Below, one piece after another: positions 28,781 through 37,376 of a stretch of 64,000 nucleotides of DNA. Position numbers and translations under genes: made by a program. Positions within the stretch are counted from its first letter, which is position 1; the number at the start of each line of letters is the position of its first letter. The DNA is from Streptomyces sp. NBC_01304. Lineage in GTDB: Bacteria > Actinomycetota > Actinomycetes > Streptomycetales > Streptomycetaceae. The notes beneath the pieces are model-generated. The model saw only the letters and a program-made list of their open reading frames with translations. It searched no databases and was not told the origin of the DNA. The stretch is taken from NCBI RefSeq assembly GCF_035975855.1, contig NZ_CP109055.1:1674001-1738000 (forward strand), written 5' to 3'.

Positions 28781-29688
28781 TGCCCACCCTGCACTTCACC
28801 CGAGGCCTGCCCGCCAGCGGCAAGACCACCTGGGCGCGCGCCTGGACGGCCGAGGACCGCGCAGGCCGGGCCCGCGTCAACCGGGACGACCTGCGCGCCA
28901 TGCTCGACTCCGGCGAGCACGTCAAGGGCGTCACCGAGAAGCGCGTCATGGCCGTCCGGGACGCGGCGATCCTCAAGCTGCTCCGCCAGGGCCACGACGT
29001 GGTCTGCGACGACACCAACCTGCCGCAGCGCGTCGCCCGCGACCTGGCCCGCCTCGCGGACCGGGCGGGCGCGGAGCTGGAGGTGCACGACTTCACCGAT
29101 GTCCCGCTGGAGACCTGCCTGGAGCGGGACGCGGCCCGTGCGGCGTCGGTGGGCGAGGACACCATCCGCGACCTCCACCTGCGTTACCTGGCCGGCAAGG
29201 CCTTCCCTCTGCCGCTGCCGGACGAGAGCCGCGAGGCCGCCCCGGTCGGGCGGACGTACGAGCCGAAGCCGGACACCCCCAAGGCGGTCCTGGTCGACAT
29301 CGACGGGACGGTCGCCCTGATGACGGGCCGCAGCCCGTTCGACGAGACCCGGGTGCACGAGGACGTGCCGAATCCGCCGGTGGTCCAGGTCGTGCGGGCG
29401 CTGCACGCGGCGGGCAACCGGATCGTGTTCCTGTCGGGCCGCACCGACGACTGCCGCGAGGCCACCGAGGCGTGGCTGACCGAGCACGTCGGCGTCCCGT
29501 ACACGGGCCCGTTCATGCGGCCGTCCGGGGACTCCCGGAAGGACTCGCTCGTGAAGGTCGAGCTCTTCGACGCACACGTGCGGGACGCGTACGACGTCAC
29601 ATGCGTCCTGGACGACCGCAACCAGGTCGTCCAGGCCTGGCGGGCCATCGGCCTGACGGTCCTTCAGGTCGCGGACGGGGACTTCTGA
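28780..29688 (+). CDS. Polynucleotide 5'-kinase / 3'-phosphatase (T4 Pnkp-like)
   Basis: A 302-residue two-domain end-healing enzyme. The N-terminal kinase has the P-loop G-L-P-A-S-G-K-T-T (residues 9-17) and R-D-D-L-R near 38. The C-terminal HAD phosphatase has D-I-D-G-T (near 172), S-G-R-T-D near 225 and D-D-R near 283. It removes 2',3'-cyclic or 3' phosphate and phosphorylates 5'-OH ends so the ligase can seal them, as in T4 repair of cleaved tRNA. The domain order is that of T4 Pnkp. It overlaps the ligase gene by one base. Confidence 0.9.
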   Translation: MPTLHFTRGLPASGKTTWARAWTAEDRAGRARVNRDDLRAMLDSGEHVKGVTEKRVMAVRDAAILKLLRQGHDVVCDDTNLPQRVARDLARLADRAGAELEVHDFTDVPLETCLERDAARAASVGEDTIRDLHLRYLAGKAFPLPLPDESREAAPVGRTYEPKPDTPKAVLVDIDGTVALMTGRSPFDETRVHEDVPNPPVVQVVRALHAAGNRIVFLSGRTDDCREATEAWLTEHVGVPYTGPFMRPSGDSRKDSLVKVELFDAHVRDAYDVTCVLDDRNQVVQAWRAIGLTVLQVADGDF

Positions 29689-29705
29689 CGTCTCGCTGAC
29701 GCCAC

Positions 29706-29730
29706 GGAGGGGGAGCCCGGCTCCCCCTCC
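29706..29730 (+). terminator. Terminator after the RNA-repair pair
   Basis: A perfect 11-bp stem (GGAGGGGGAGC / GCTCCCCCTCC) with a 3-nt loop, followed by TTCGTGT, 18 bp after the kinase/phosphatase stop. Confidence 0.88.
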
Positions 29731-29893
29731 TTCGTGTCGAGGCCCGCCCGAACGTCCACGTTACGGACAGCGCAGTGGCGGATCCTGCCCGCCCACCATG
29801 AAATGCCCAGGTCAGAGCGGCGCGTATCGGGCAGCAGGTGGCGCAATACTGCGGCAACACCATCGCCACGGGCCCCCGGGTACGTTCCCTGCC

Positions 29894-30661
29894 ATGCCAG
29901 CCGAACGCACCCCCGCCGCCCTGCCGATCGCTGCCGCGCGCCGCCGTCGGCTGCGTGCGGACCAGGCGCGCCAGCTCGCCGATCTGCTGCGCCACCAGAT
30001 TCTGGCGGGCGGCTTCGCCCGGGGCGTCCTGCCCCTGGAGGACACCCTCGCCGCCGACTACCGGGCCAGCCGCAACACCGTACGACAGGCCCTGGACCTG
30101 CTGCGCAGCGAACAGCTCGTGCGCCGGCAGCCCGGCGTCGGCACGGTGGTGGTCTGCGAGAAGTATCCGCACGGCCTGGACCGACTGCAGGGTCTTGCCG
30201 AAGTCCTGCACGAGCACGGCCGGGTCACCAACCAGGTCCGAACCGTCGGGCCCGTCACCGCCTCCGGCCCCGTGGCCCATCGGCTGGGGCTGCCCGAACA
30301 CAGCGATGTGCTCTGCATCGAGCGGCTGCGCCATCTCAACGGGCTGCCGCTGTCGCTCGATCTCTCCTATCTGCCCATGGATGTGGGCGGCGAACTGCTC
30401 GGCTGCGACCTCGAGAACAACGACATCTTCCGGCTGCTCGAATCGCTCACCGGCGCTCCGCTCGGCCACGCCGAGATCACCCTCGAAGCCGTCACCGCCG
30501 ACGCGCACTCCGCGGCGGTGCTGCAGGCCCCGCGCGGATCCGCCGTGCTGATGCTGGAGCGGCTGACCCATCTGCCCGACGGGCGGCCGGTGGACCTGGA
30601 GTTCATCCGGATCCGGGGCGACCGCATCACCATGAGCGGCGTGCTGCACCGGTCCGTCTGA
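29894..30661 (+). CDS. GntR/HutC-family transcriptional regulator
   Basis: A 255-residue DNA-binding protein. The N-terminal winged helix has L-E-D-T-L-A-A-D-Y-R-A-S-R-N-T-V-R-Q-A-L near residues 50-70 and G-V-G-T-V-V-V near 88. The C-terminal UTRA effector domain follows (I-E-R-L-R-H-L-N-G-L-P-L; L-M-L-E-R-L-T-H-L; I-R-G-D-R). It lies directly upstream of the AprB-like ferredoxin and transporter genes on the same strand and probably controls them. The ligand is unknown. Confidence 0.88.
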   Translation: MPAERTPAALPIAAARRRRLRADQARQLADLLRHQILAGGFARGVLPLEDTLAADYRASRNTVRQALDLLRSEQLVRRQPGVGTVVVCEKYPHGLDRLQGLAEVLHEHGRVTNQVRTVGPVTASGPVAHRLGLPEHSDVLCIERLRHLNGLPLSLDLSYLPMDVGGELLGCDLENNDIFRLLESLTGAPLGHAEITLEAVTADAHSAAVLQAPRGSAVLMLERLTHLPDGRPVDLEFIRIRGDRITMSGVLHRSV

Positions 30662-30725
30662 AGCTCCCCCAATTCCCTCAAGTCGCTTTCCTCCTACGTC
30701 ACTTCGCCTACTTCACCTTCCTCCT

Positions 30726-30739
30726 CCCCCCCCCCCCCC
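30726..30739. repeat. Homopolymer of 14 cytosines
   Basis: Fourteen C residues in a row sit inside a ~90-bp pyrimidine-rich spacer between the GntR gene and the ferredoxin gene. The run ends 19 bp before the ferredoxin ATG, just ahead of the CTGGAG ribosome site. Tracts like this slip during replication and are also prone to sequencing error. Confidence 0.95.
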
Positions 30740-30758
30740 GCCCTTCCTGGAGACAGCC

Positions 30759-30986
30759 ATGCCCCTGGTCCCGCAGCGCGCCGATGTGCCCGTGACCATC
30801 GACGAGTCCAAGTGCCTCGACGGCTGCACGCTCTGTGTCGACATGTGCCCCCTCGACTCGCTCGCGATCCGCGAGGACAACGGCAAGGCCTATATGCACG
30901 TCGACGAGTGCTGGTACTGCGGACCGTGCGCGGCTCGCTGTCCCACCGGCGCGGTCACCGTCAACATGCCCTATCTCCTCCGGTGA
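30759..30986 (+). CDS. AprB-like 2x[4Fe-4S] ferredoxin
   Basis: A 75-residue iron-sulfur protein with two clusters. Cluster motifs are C-L-D-G-C-T-L-C-V-D-M-C-P (residues ~19-31) and C-W-Y-C-G-P-C-A-A-R-C-P-T-G-A (~50-64). The C-W-x-C-x-x-C-x-x-x-C-P-x-G-A-V-T-x-x-x-P-Y ending is that of the beta subunit of adenylylsulfate reductase (AprB), though the protein is only half its length. It probably shuttles electrons for the AprA-like flavoprotein encoded downstream. GGAG precedes the ATG. Confidence 0.88.
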   Translation: MPLVPQRADVPVTIDESKCLDGCTLCVDMCPLDSLAIREDNGKAYMHVDECWYCGPCAARCPTGAVTVNMPYLLR

Positions 30987-31036
30987 ACGCTCCGGTGAAA
31001 CCCCCGGCGAACGCTCCGGCGAAAGGCCCGACTCCC

Positions 31037-32383
31037 ATGAACCGCACGCCGATTGCCCACATCGCCCGCCTCCTCCCGGCGGCCCTGCTGCTGCCGCTCG
31101 CCACCGCCTGCGGCGGGGTGGCCGGGGCCGACGACTCGGGCACGGTCACCGTGACCGTCGGCTATCAGTCCAAGACCATCAACACCGTCACCGCGGGCAC
31201 CCTGCTCCGCTCCCTCGGCTACTTCGAGCAGGAGCTCCAGGAGCGCGGCAAGAAGGACGGCATCACCTACAAGGTCAAGTGGCAGGACTACGCGACCGGC
31301 GCGCCGATCACCGCCCAGATGACCGCCGGGAAGATCGACATCGGTTCGATGGGCGACTTCCCGCTCCTGATCAACGCGGCCCGCGGCAAGCAGCTGGGGC
31401 AGCCCACCCGACTGGTCGCGGTCACCGGCTACAACCTGCGCGGCGGTCTCAACACCGTGGTCACCGCGCCCGGTTCGCCGCTGAAGTCGCTGGCCGATCT
31501 GCGCGGCAAGAAGGTGTCCACCAGCGTCGGCTCGGCGGCCGACGGCACTTTGGTGCGCGCACTGCAGCGCGCCGGGATCGACCCCGAGCAGGGGATCCGC
31601 AAGCTCAACCAGCAGCCCAGCGTGGGCGCCTCGGCGCTGACCGCGGGAAGCGTGGACGCACTGTCCCAGTTCGTTGCCTGGCCCGGCCAACTGGCCTTCG
31701 AGGGCAAGGCCGAGGCCCTGTACGACGGGGCCGAGCTGAACGTGCCGACCTTCCACGGCGTCACCGTACGAGAAGAGTTCGCCGGGGAGCGCGCGGGCGT
31801 CCTCGACGACTTCCTCGCGGCGCAGAAGCGGGCCACCGATCATCTGCGTGACGAGCCGGTGGCCGCGGCCGAGGCAGTCGCGAAGGCGACGGGTCTTCCC
31901 GCCGAGGTCGTCTACCTCTACAACGGCGCGGGCGGCATCGCCACCTTCGACCCGCGGCTGCGCCCCGAGCTGATCGCCGCCCTGAAGAAGGACGTTCCCG
32001 TCCTCAAGGCGGCCAAGCTCGTCGGCGAGGTCGATGTGGACGCCTTCGTCGACCCGGCCCCGCTGAAGCGGGCGGTGAATTCACCGGACTACCCCAAGGC
32101 CACTGCCGCCAAGCCCCAACTGTGGCTGAAGGGCGCGGACTCCACGCGTACCTTCGACAGCCCCAAGGCCCTCCTGAAGGCCATCGACGGCGCCGACGTA
32201 CGAGCCGCCTACGTGCCCGACGCGGTGACCGGCACCCCGTGGTTCGCGAACCGGGCGATCTGGGTCGCGGACGGCGCCGACCTGTACGCCTTCGTCACCC
32301 CGGCCGGCGCGAAGCGGTACGTCGCGGGGCACTTGGGGGCGCGGACCGTCAGCTACGCGGACGCGCTGGAGCTGGCGTCGTGA
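31037..32383 (+). CDS. Sulfonate/taurine-type ABC transporter substrate-binding lipoprotein with extra C-terminal domain
   Basis: A 448-residue secreted receptor. The lipobox is L-A-T-A-C-G-G near residue 21. The NMT1/SsuA-like fold follows: G-Y-Q-S-K-T-I-N, A-Q-M-T-A-G-K-I-D-I-G-S-M-G-D-F-P and L-A-D-L-R-G-K-K-V. SsuA/TauA proteins are ~320 residues; here about 90 more follow. The tail A-N-R-A-I-W-V-A-D-G-A-D-L-Y-A-F-V-T-P-A-G-A-K-R-Y resembles a NosL-type fold. The downstream permease start overlaps its stop (GTGA). The ligand is probably an organosulfur or similar anionic compound. Confidence 0.85.
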   Translation: MNRTPIAHIARLLPAALLLPLATACGGVAGADDSGTVTVTVGYQSKTINTVTAGTLLRSLGYFEQELQERGKKDGITYKVKWQDYATGAPITAQMTAGKIDIGSMGDFPLLINAARGKQLGQPTRLVAVTGYNLRGGLNTVVTAPGSPLKSLADLRGKKVSTSVGSAADGTLVRALQRAGIDPEQGIRKLNQQPSVGASALTAGSVDALSQFVAWPGQLAFEGKAEALYDGAELNVPTFHGVTVREEFAGERAGVLDDFLAAQKRATDHLRDEPVAAAEAVAKATGLPAEVVYLYNGAGGIATFDPRLRPELIAALKKDVPVLKAAKLVGEVDVDAFVDPAPLKRAVNSPDYPKATAAKPQLWLKGADSTRTFDSPKALLKAIDGADVRAAYVPDAVTGTPWFANRAIWVADGADLYAFVTPAGAKRYVAGHLGARTVSYADALELAS

Positions 32384-33267
32384 GTGCGGTGCGCCGTCTG
32401 GTGCGGGTCGGTTCGCTGGCCGCGGCGCTCGGCCTGTGGCAGCTGCTGACCTCGTACGACGTCAATCTGTGGCTGCGCTTCGAGCAGTTCCCCACCATCG
32501 GGGAGGTGGCCGCGACCCTCGCCGACCGGCTCGGCACCGCACCGTACTGGCAGGACCTGGGCCACAGTCTGCGCCGGATCCTGGTCGGCTTCCTGCTGGC
32601 CTCGGTCCTCGGGGTCGCCGCCGGGACGGCCGTGGCCCGCTCGCGCTGGGCCGCCGATCTGTTCGGCCCGCTGGTCGAGGTGGCCCGGCCGATACCGGCC
32701 ATCGCACTGGTGCCGGTGGCGATCCTGCTGCTGCCCACCAATGAGCAGGGCATCGTGTTCATCACCTTCACGGCGGCTTTCTTCCCCGTGCTGGTCTCGA
32801 CCCGGCATGCGGTGCGGGCCCTCAGCCCGGTGTGGGAGGAGGCCGTGCTCACCATGGGCGGCGGCCGGCTGCGGGTGCTGTTCTCGGTGGTGCTTCCGGG
32901 CGCGCTGCCGGGCATCTTCGGGGGCCTCTCGGTGGGCATCGGCGTCTCGTGGATCTGTGTGATCTCCGCCGAGATGATCTCCGGGGAGTACGGGGTGGGC
33001 TATCGCACCTGGCAGGACTACACGATCGTCGACTACCCGGGCGTCTTCGTCGGCATGGCCACCATCGGCCTGCTCGGCTGGCTGACCTCCACGACGGTGG
33101 AGCTGCTGGGCCGACGCGCGACCGCCTGGCTGCCCCGCCCGGCCGAACGGGTCTCGGCACGCCCCGCGCGACGGGTGCTGCGCCGCTCGACCGCGCCCGC
33201 GACCGCTGCCGCGTCGGCTCGCACCGCCGCCTCCACCCCCGTACCCGAGAAGGAGCCGGTCCCATGA
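32380..33267 (+). CDS. Sulfonate/taurine-type ABC transporter permease
   Basis: A 295-residue membrane protein of the SsuC/TauC group. About six helices are present. The EAA motif is seen as [11 protein letters not shown], and the family block [16 protein letters not shown] lies near residue 105. The Ala/Arg-rich C-terminal ~40 residues ([14 protein letters not shown]) are an extra cytoplasmic tail. GTG start overlapping the receptor stop; ATG overlap with the ATPase. Confidence 0.9.
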   Translation: MSAVRRLVRVGSLAAALGLWQLLTSYDVNLWLRFEQFPTIGEVAATLADRLGTAPYWQDLGHSLRRILVGFLLASVLGVAAGTAVARSRWAADLFGPLVEVARPIPAIALVPVAILLLPTNEQGIVFITFTAAFFPVLVSTRHAVRALSPVWEEAVLTMGGGRLRVLFSVVLPGALPGIFGGLSVGIGVSWICVISAEMISGEYGVGYRTWQDYTIVDYPGVFVGMATIGLLGWLTSTTVELLGRRATAWLPRPAERVSARPARRVLRRSTAPATAAASARTAASTPVPEKEPVP

Positions 33268-34061
33268 GCCCTACCCGGACCGCCGCGGCCGCCACCTCGA
33301 CCTCGTCCGCCACGTCGAGCGTGTCCACCGCGTCCGCGACGACCGGCGCCGAACTCGCCCTGCACGGCGTACAGCTCGGCCATCCGGGCGGCACCGCCGT
33401 GGCGGGCACCCTCGATCTGCGGATCGCGCCCGGTGAACTGCTCGCCGTGGTCGGCCCGTCCGGCTGCGGCAAGTCCACCCTGCTGCGCACGCTCGCCGGA
33501 CTGCTGCCCGCGCTGGCGGGGGAGGTGGCCGAGGACGGTGAGCCGATCGCCCGCCCGGATGCCGACCGGGCCCTGGTCTTCCAGCACGATGCCCTGCTGC
33601 CGTGGCGCACCGTGCGCGCCAACGTCGAACTGCCCCTGGCCATCCGCCGGCAGCCCCGGGCCGAACGCAGAGCGGCCGCGGCCGACTGGCTGGACCGGGT
33701 CGGTCTCGCCGACCACGCCCACAAGCTGCCGCACCAGCTCTCCGGCGGACAGCGTCAACGCGTCCAGCTGGCCCGCGCCTTGGCCGGCCGGCCCCGCACG
33801 GTCCTGATGGACGAGCCCTTCGGCGCCCTGGACGCGCACACGCGCGCCGGAATGCAGGACCTTCTTGTGGACATCCTCAACGGCACCGGCGCGACCGTCG
33901 TCTTCGTCACCCACGACGTGGACGAGGCCCTCCATCTCGGCGACCGCGTCGCCCAGTTGGCGTCCGGCGAGGTCTTCGACGTGCCGTACCCGCGGGACCG
34001 CGAGGCACGGCAGGCCGCCGGCACGGTCGCCCTGCGCCGACGCGTCCTCGCCTCCCTCTGA
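33264..34061 (+). CDS. Sulfonate/taurine-type ABC transporter ATPase
   Basis: A 265-residue ATPase of the SsuB/TauB type: Walker [11 protein letters not shown]-loop [10 protein letters not shown], signature L-S-G-G-Q-R-Q-R, Walker [12 protein letters not shown] and switch His in V-T-H-D. The D-x-L-L-P-W-R sequence after the Q-loop is typical of sulfonate/nitrate importers. The first ~30 residues are Ala/Ser/Thr-rich and not part of the fold. Confidence 0.92.
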   Translation: MSPTRTAAAATSTSSATSSVSTASATTGAELALHGVQLGHPGGTAVAGTLDLRIAPGELLAVVGPSGCGKSTLLRTLAGLLPALAGEVAEDGEPIARPDADRALVFQHDALLPWRTVRANVELPLAIRRQPRAERRAAAADWLDRVGLADHAHKLPHQLSGGQRQRVQLARALAGRPRTVLMDEPFGALDAHTRAGMQDLLVDILNGTGATVVFVTHDVDEALHLGDRVAQLASGEVFDVPYPRDREARQAAGTVALRRRVLASL

Positions 34062-34084
34062 CCGAACCCCCGAAAGGCACGCCC

Positions 34085-36859
34085 GTGAACACCGTGGCGG
34101 ACACCCCCCTGGCCATTCCCGCCCTCGCCGACGCGACGGAACTGTCCTGCGACGTCCTCGTCATCGGCGGCGGCACCGCGGGCACCATGGCCGCGCTGAC
34201 GGCCGCCGGACGCGGCGCCCGCGTACTGCTTCTGGAGAAGGCCCACGTGCGGCACTCCGGCGCACTCGCGATGGGCATGGACGGCGTGAACAACGCGATC
34301 ATCCCGGGACGGGCCGAACCCGACGACTACGTCGCCGAGATCACGCGCGCCAACGACGGCATCGTCGACCAGTCCACCGTCCGCCAGACCGCGACCCGCG
34401 GCTTCGCCATGGTCAAGCGCCTGGAGTCGTACGGGGTGAAGTTCGAGAAGGACGAGCACGGCGAGTACGCGGTCCGCCAGGTGCACCGGTCCGGTTCCTA
34501 TGTGCTGCCCATGCCGGAGGGCAAGGACATCAAGAAGGTGCTCTACCGGCAGCTGCGGCGCCGCGAGATGCGCGAGCGCATCCGCATCGAGAACCGCGTC
34601 ATGCCGGTCCGGCTGCTCACCCACCCCGGCGACGGCCGGGTGATCGGCGCGGCCGGATTCCACACCCGCACCGGGGAGTTCACCGTCGTGCGCGCGGGCG
34701 CGGTCGTCTTGGCCACCGGGGCCTGCGGGCGCCTCGGCCTGCCCGCCTCCGGCTATCTGTACGGGACGTACGAGAACCCGACGAACGCGGGCGACGGCTA
34801 TGCGATGGCCTATCACGCGGGCGCCGCGCTCACCGGCATCGAGTGCTTCCAGATCAACCCGCTGATCAAGGACTACAACGGCCCTGCCTGCGCCTACGTC
34901 GCGAACCCGTTCGGCGGCTACCAGGTGAACCGGCTCGGCGAGCGGTTCGTGGAGTCGGACTACTGGTCGGGGCGGATGATGTCCGAGTTCGCGGCCGAAC
35001 TCGCCTCCGACCGGGGCCCGGTGTACCTCAAGCTCAGCCATCTGCCCGAGGAGACCATCAGCGCGGTCGAGTCGATCCTGCACACCACCGAGCGGCCCAC
35101 CCGGGGCACCTTCCACGAGGGGCGCGGGCACGACTACCGCACCCACGACATCGAGATGCACATCTCGGAGATCGGCCTGTGCGGCGGGCACTCCGCCTCG
35201 GGGGTGCGGGTGGACGCGCAGGCCCGTACGACCGTGCCCCGGCTCTACGCCGCCGGCGACCTCGCCTGCGTGCCGCACAACTACATGATCGGGGCGTTCG
35301 TCTTCGGCGATCTGGCCGGCGAGGACGCCGCCCAATTCCGGGCCTATGAAGGGGAGTTGCCCCGCGAGCAGCTCGTCGCCGCGCACGAGCTCGCCTACCG
35401 GCCGCTGCGCCACCCCGACGGACCCCCGCAACCGCAGGTGGAGTACAAGCTGCGCCGGTACGTCAACGACTATGTGGCACCGCCCAAGAGCGGGGCCAAA
35501 CTGTCGCTCGCGGTGGAGGCGTTCGACCGGATGTCGGACGAGATCGCGGACATGGGCGCGCGCACCGCGCACGAGCTGATGCGCTGCGCCGAGGTCGGCT
35601 TCATCCGGGACTGCGCGGAGATGGCCGCCCGCGCGTCGCTGGCCCGCACGGAGTCGCGCTGGGGTCTCTACCACGAGCGTCTCGACCACCCGGAGCAGGA
35701 CGACGCAGGCTGGCTGCACCATCTGGACCTGCGCAAGTCCCCTTCCGGGGCAATGGAGTTCACCGCACGGCCGGTCGAGCCGTATGTGGTTCCGGTGCCG
35801 GAGTTCGACCCCGCGCCCGGGCCGGAGCGGTGGCTGGGCGAGGTCGCGTTGACGCCGGTGGCCACGGCGGGCCCGCGCGACTCCGCACCGGCTGCGGCGC
35901 CGGCCCCGGTGCCGCCCGTGGAGCCGGTCGCGGCCCGCCCCTCGCCCGTTCCGGTGCGGCCCGGCCCCGCCCTCCTGAGGCTGCTCGCCCTCGCCGAGGA
36001 CTCCCCCGACCTGGACGCGCTGCTCCCTTACCTCACCGACGCCGACCCGGCGGTTCGTGCGGCCGCCGTCGCCGTCCTCGGCGAGACCGTGCCCTCCGGT
36101 GCGGGCCGCGCGCTCGCCGACCGGCTGCAGGACACCGCACCCCCGGTCCGGGCGGCGGCCGCGGCAGCCCTGCGCGAGCTGGTCGAAGTACTGCCTGCCG
36201 AGCCGGAGTTGGGGGCGGGCCTGCGCGAGGCGCTGCGCGTGCCGGACCCGGTCGTGCGGGCCGCCGCACTCGAAGTGCTGCGAGCGCTGCGCCTGGGCGA
36301 TGCCCCGCTGTACTCCCGCGCGCTGGGCGACGCCGACATCGACGTCCGTATCCATGCCGTGCGGGCCCTGGTCTCGGTGGACGCCGTCACCGGTCTGGCG
36401 GCGGCCGGCGCCGACCCGGCCCGCGAGGTACGGGTCGCGGTGGCCCGGGGGCTGGCCGCCGTACGCGACCCGGATCCGGCGCCCCTTCGCCCGCTCCTCG
36501 ACGACCCCGACCCGCTCGTCACCGGCGCCGCCCTCGCCGCCCTGGCCACCACCGGCTGCCCGCCCGCATACGCCGCACGGGCCACCGCCGCCCTCGACGA
36601 CCCCGCCTGGCAGGTCCGCGCCGGTGCGGCCACCGCGCTGCGGGCGGCCGCCGCTGCCGTGCCCGCCCTCGCCAAGGCGCTGGACGACTCCAACCCGGAC
36701 GTGCGTAAGGCCGCAGTCCTGTCCCTCCTCGCCCACCGCGCCGACCCGGCGGCCCGGGCCGCGCTGGCCACGGCCACCACCGACGCCGACGCGGACGTCC
36801 GCGCCTACGCCTCCCGCACGGACTGCAACCTCGTCGCAACGTCGCAGGGAGTCGACTGA
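34085..36859 (+). CDS. AprA-like FAD flavoprotein fused to C-terminal HEAT repeats
   Basis: A 924-residue fusion. Residues ~1-600 are a fumarate reductase/AprA-type flavoprotein: dinucleotide motif V-I-G-G-G-T-A-G-T near 22, L-L-E-K-A-H near 48, V-L-A-T-G-A-C-G near 215 and Y-A-A-G-D-L near 390. The core keeps features of the AprA group (M-D-G-V-N-N-A; E-S-I-L-H-T-T-E-R-P; C-G-G-H-S-A-S-G). After a Pro/Ala linker, residues ~640-910 are HEAT-like repeats (D-A-D-P-A-V-R-A-A-A-V-A-V-L and about seven more copies). HEAT arrays are protein docking surfaces, so this may hold the ferredoxin or the transporter. GTG start, AAAGG upstream. The reaction is unknown. Confidence 0.82.
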   Translation: MNTVADTPLAIPALADATELSCDVLVIGGGTAGTMAALTAAGRGARVLLLEKAHVRHSGALAMGMDGVNNAIIPGRAEPDDYVAEITRANDGIVDQSTVRQTATRGFAMVKRLESYGVKFEKDEHGEYAVRQVHRSGSYVLPMPEGKDIKKVLYRQLRRREMRERIRIENRVMPVRLLTHPGDGRVIGAAGFHTRTGEFTVVRAGAVVLATGACGRLGLPASGYLYGTYENPTNAGDGYAMAYHAGAALTGIECFQINPLIKDYNGPACAYVANPFGGYQVNRLGERFVESDYWSGRMMSEFAAELASDRGPVYLKLSHLPEETISAVESILHTTERPTRGTFHEGRGHDYRTHDIEMHISEIGLCGGHSASGVRVDAQARTTVPRLYAAGDLACVPHNYMIGAFVFGDLAGEDAAQFRAYEGELPREQLVAAHELAYRPLRHPDGPPQPQVEYKLRRYVNDYVAPPKSGAKLSLAVEAFDRMSDEIADMGARTAHELMRCAEVGFIRDCAEMAARASLARTESRWGLYHERLDHPEQDDAGWLHHLDLRKSPSGAMEFTARPVEPYVVPVPEFDPAPGPERWLGEVALTPVATAGPRDSAPAAAPAPVPPVEPVAARPSPVPVRPGPALLRLLALAEDSPDLDALLPYLTDADPAVRAAAVAVLGETVPSGAGRALADRLQDTAPPVRAAAAAALRELVEVLPAEPELGAGLREALRVPDPVVRAAALEVLRALRLGDAPLYSRALGDADIDVRIHAVRALVSVDAVTGLAAAGADPAREVRVAVARGLAAVRDPDPAPLRPLLDDPDPLVTGAALAALATTGCPPAYAARATAALDDPAWQVRAGAATALRAAAAAVPALAKALDDSNPDVRKAAVLSLLAHRADPAARAALATATTDADADVRAYASRTDCNLVATSQGVD

Positions 36860-36889
36860 CCCGCACCAGCAGAACTACGCGACAGCCGA

Positions 36890-36935
36890 CAGGTCTCAGC
36901 CATGACGACTAGCAGGTGTCAGCCGTGACGACCAA
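36890..36935. repeat. 23-bp tandem duplication of a gene start
   Basis: Two adjacent 23-bp copies, each of the form CAGGT(C/G)TCAGCC(A/G)TGACGAC(T/C)(A/A)(G/A), with four mismatches. The second copy holds the start of the DUF779 gene. The first carries an ATG and three codons before TAG, so it looks like a decayed duplicate start. Confidence 0.85.
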
Positions 36936-37287
36936 CCATCCACCGCGCGTCGAACTGACCCCGGATGCCGCCGACTTGGTGCGACGCCTGCGGGAGCGGC
37001 ACGGCCCGCTGATGTTCCACCAGTCGGGCGGCTGCTGCGACGGCAGCTCGCCCATGTGCTATCCGGAGGGCGACTTCCGCACCGGTTCCTCCGACCTCCT
37101 CCTCGCCGAGCTGTCCGTCGACGGGGTCGATGAGCCGGTCGGGTTCTGGATGGCGAAGAACCAGTACGAGGTGTGGAGCCACACCCGGCTCATCGTCGAT
37201 GTGGTGGCGGGGCGCGGGGGCGGGTTCTCGCTGGAGGCGCCGGAGGGGGTGCGTTTTCTCATACGTTCCCGGATCGTCGGAACGTAG
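36916..37287 (+). CDS. DUF779 family protein
   Basis: A 123-residue cytosolic protein with the family block L-M-F-H-Q-S-G-G-C-C-D-G-S-S-P-M-C-Y near residues 34-51. The Cys pair and third Cys may bind metal. The end F-S-L-E-A-P-E-G-V-R-F-L-I-R-S-R is also typical. DUF779 genes usually sit beside aldehyde dehydrogenases; here it ends the AprBA-like transporter cluster. The GTG at 36916 or the next GTG at 36925 is the start. Confidence 0.88.
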   Translation: MSAVTTNHPPRVELTPDAADLVRRLRERHGPLMFHQSGGCCDGSSPMCYPEGDFRTGSSDLLLAELSVDGVDEPVGFWMAKNQYEVWSHTRLIVDVVAGRGGGFSLEAPEGVRFLIRSRIVGT

Positions 37288-37376
37288 CCGTCCGGGCGTC
37301 GCGCGCATCTGGTGAACTCCCTTTCCGACTGGGACAGTTGGAGGGTTCCGGTCGGGGAGATGCGCCAGGGGGGCCT

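Noticed and set aside
27638..29688. DNA ligase or a phage remnant
   Set aside because: Motifs are those of Rnl1 RNA ligases, and no phage structural or integrase genes are nearby.
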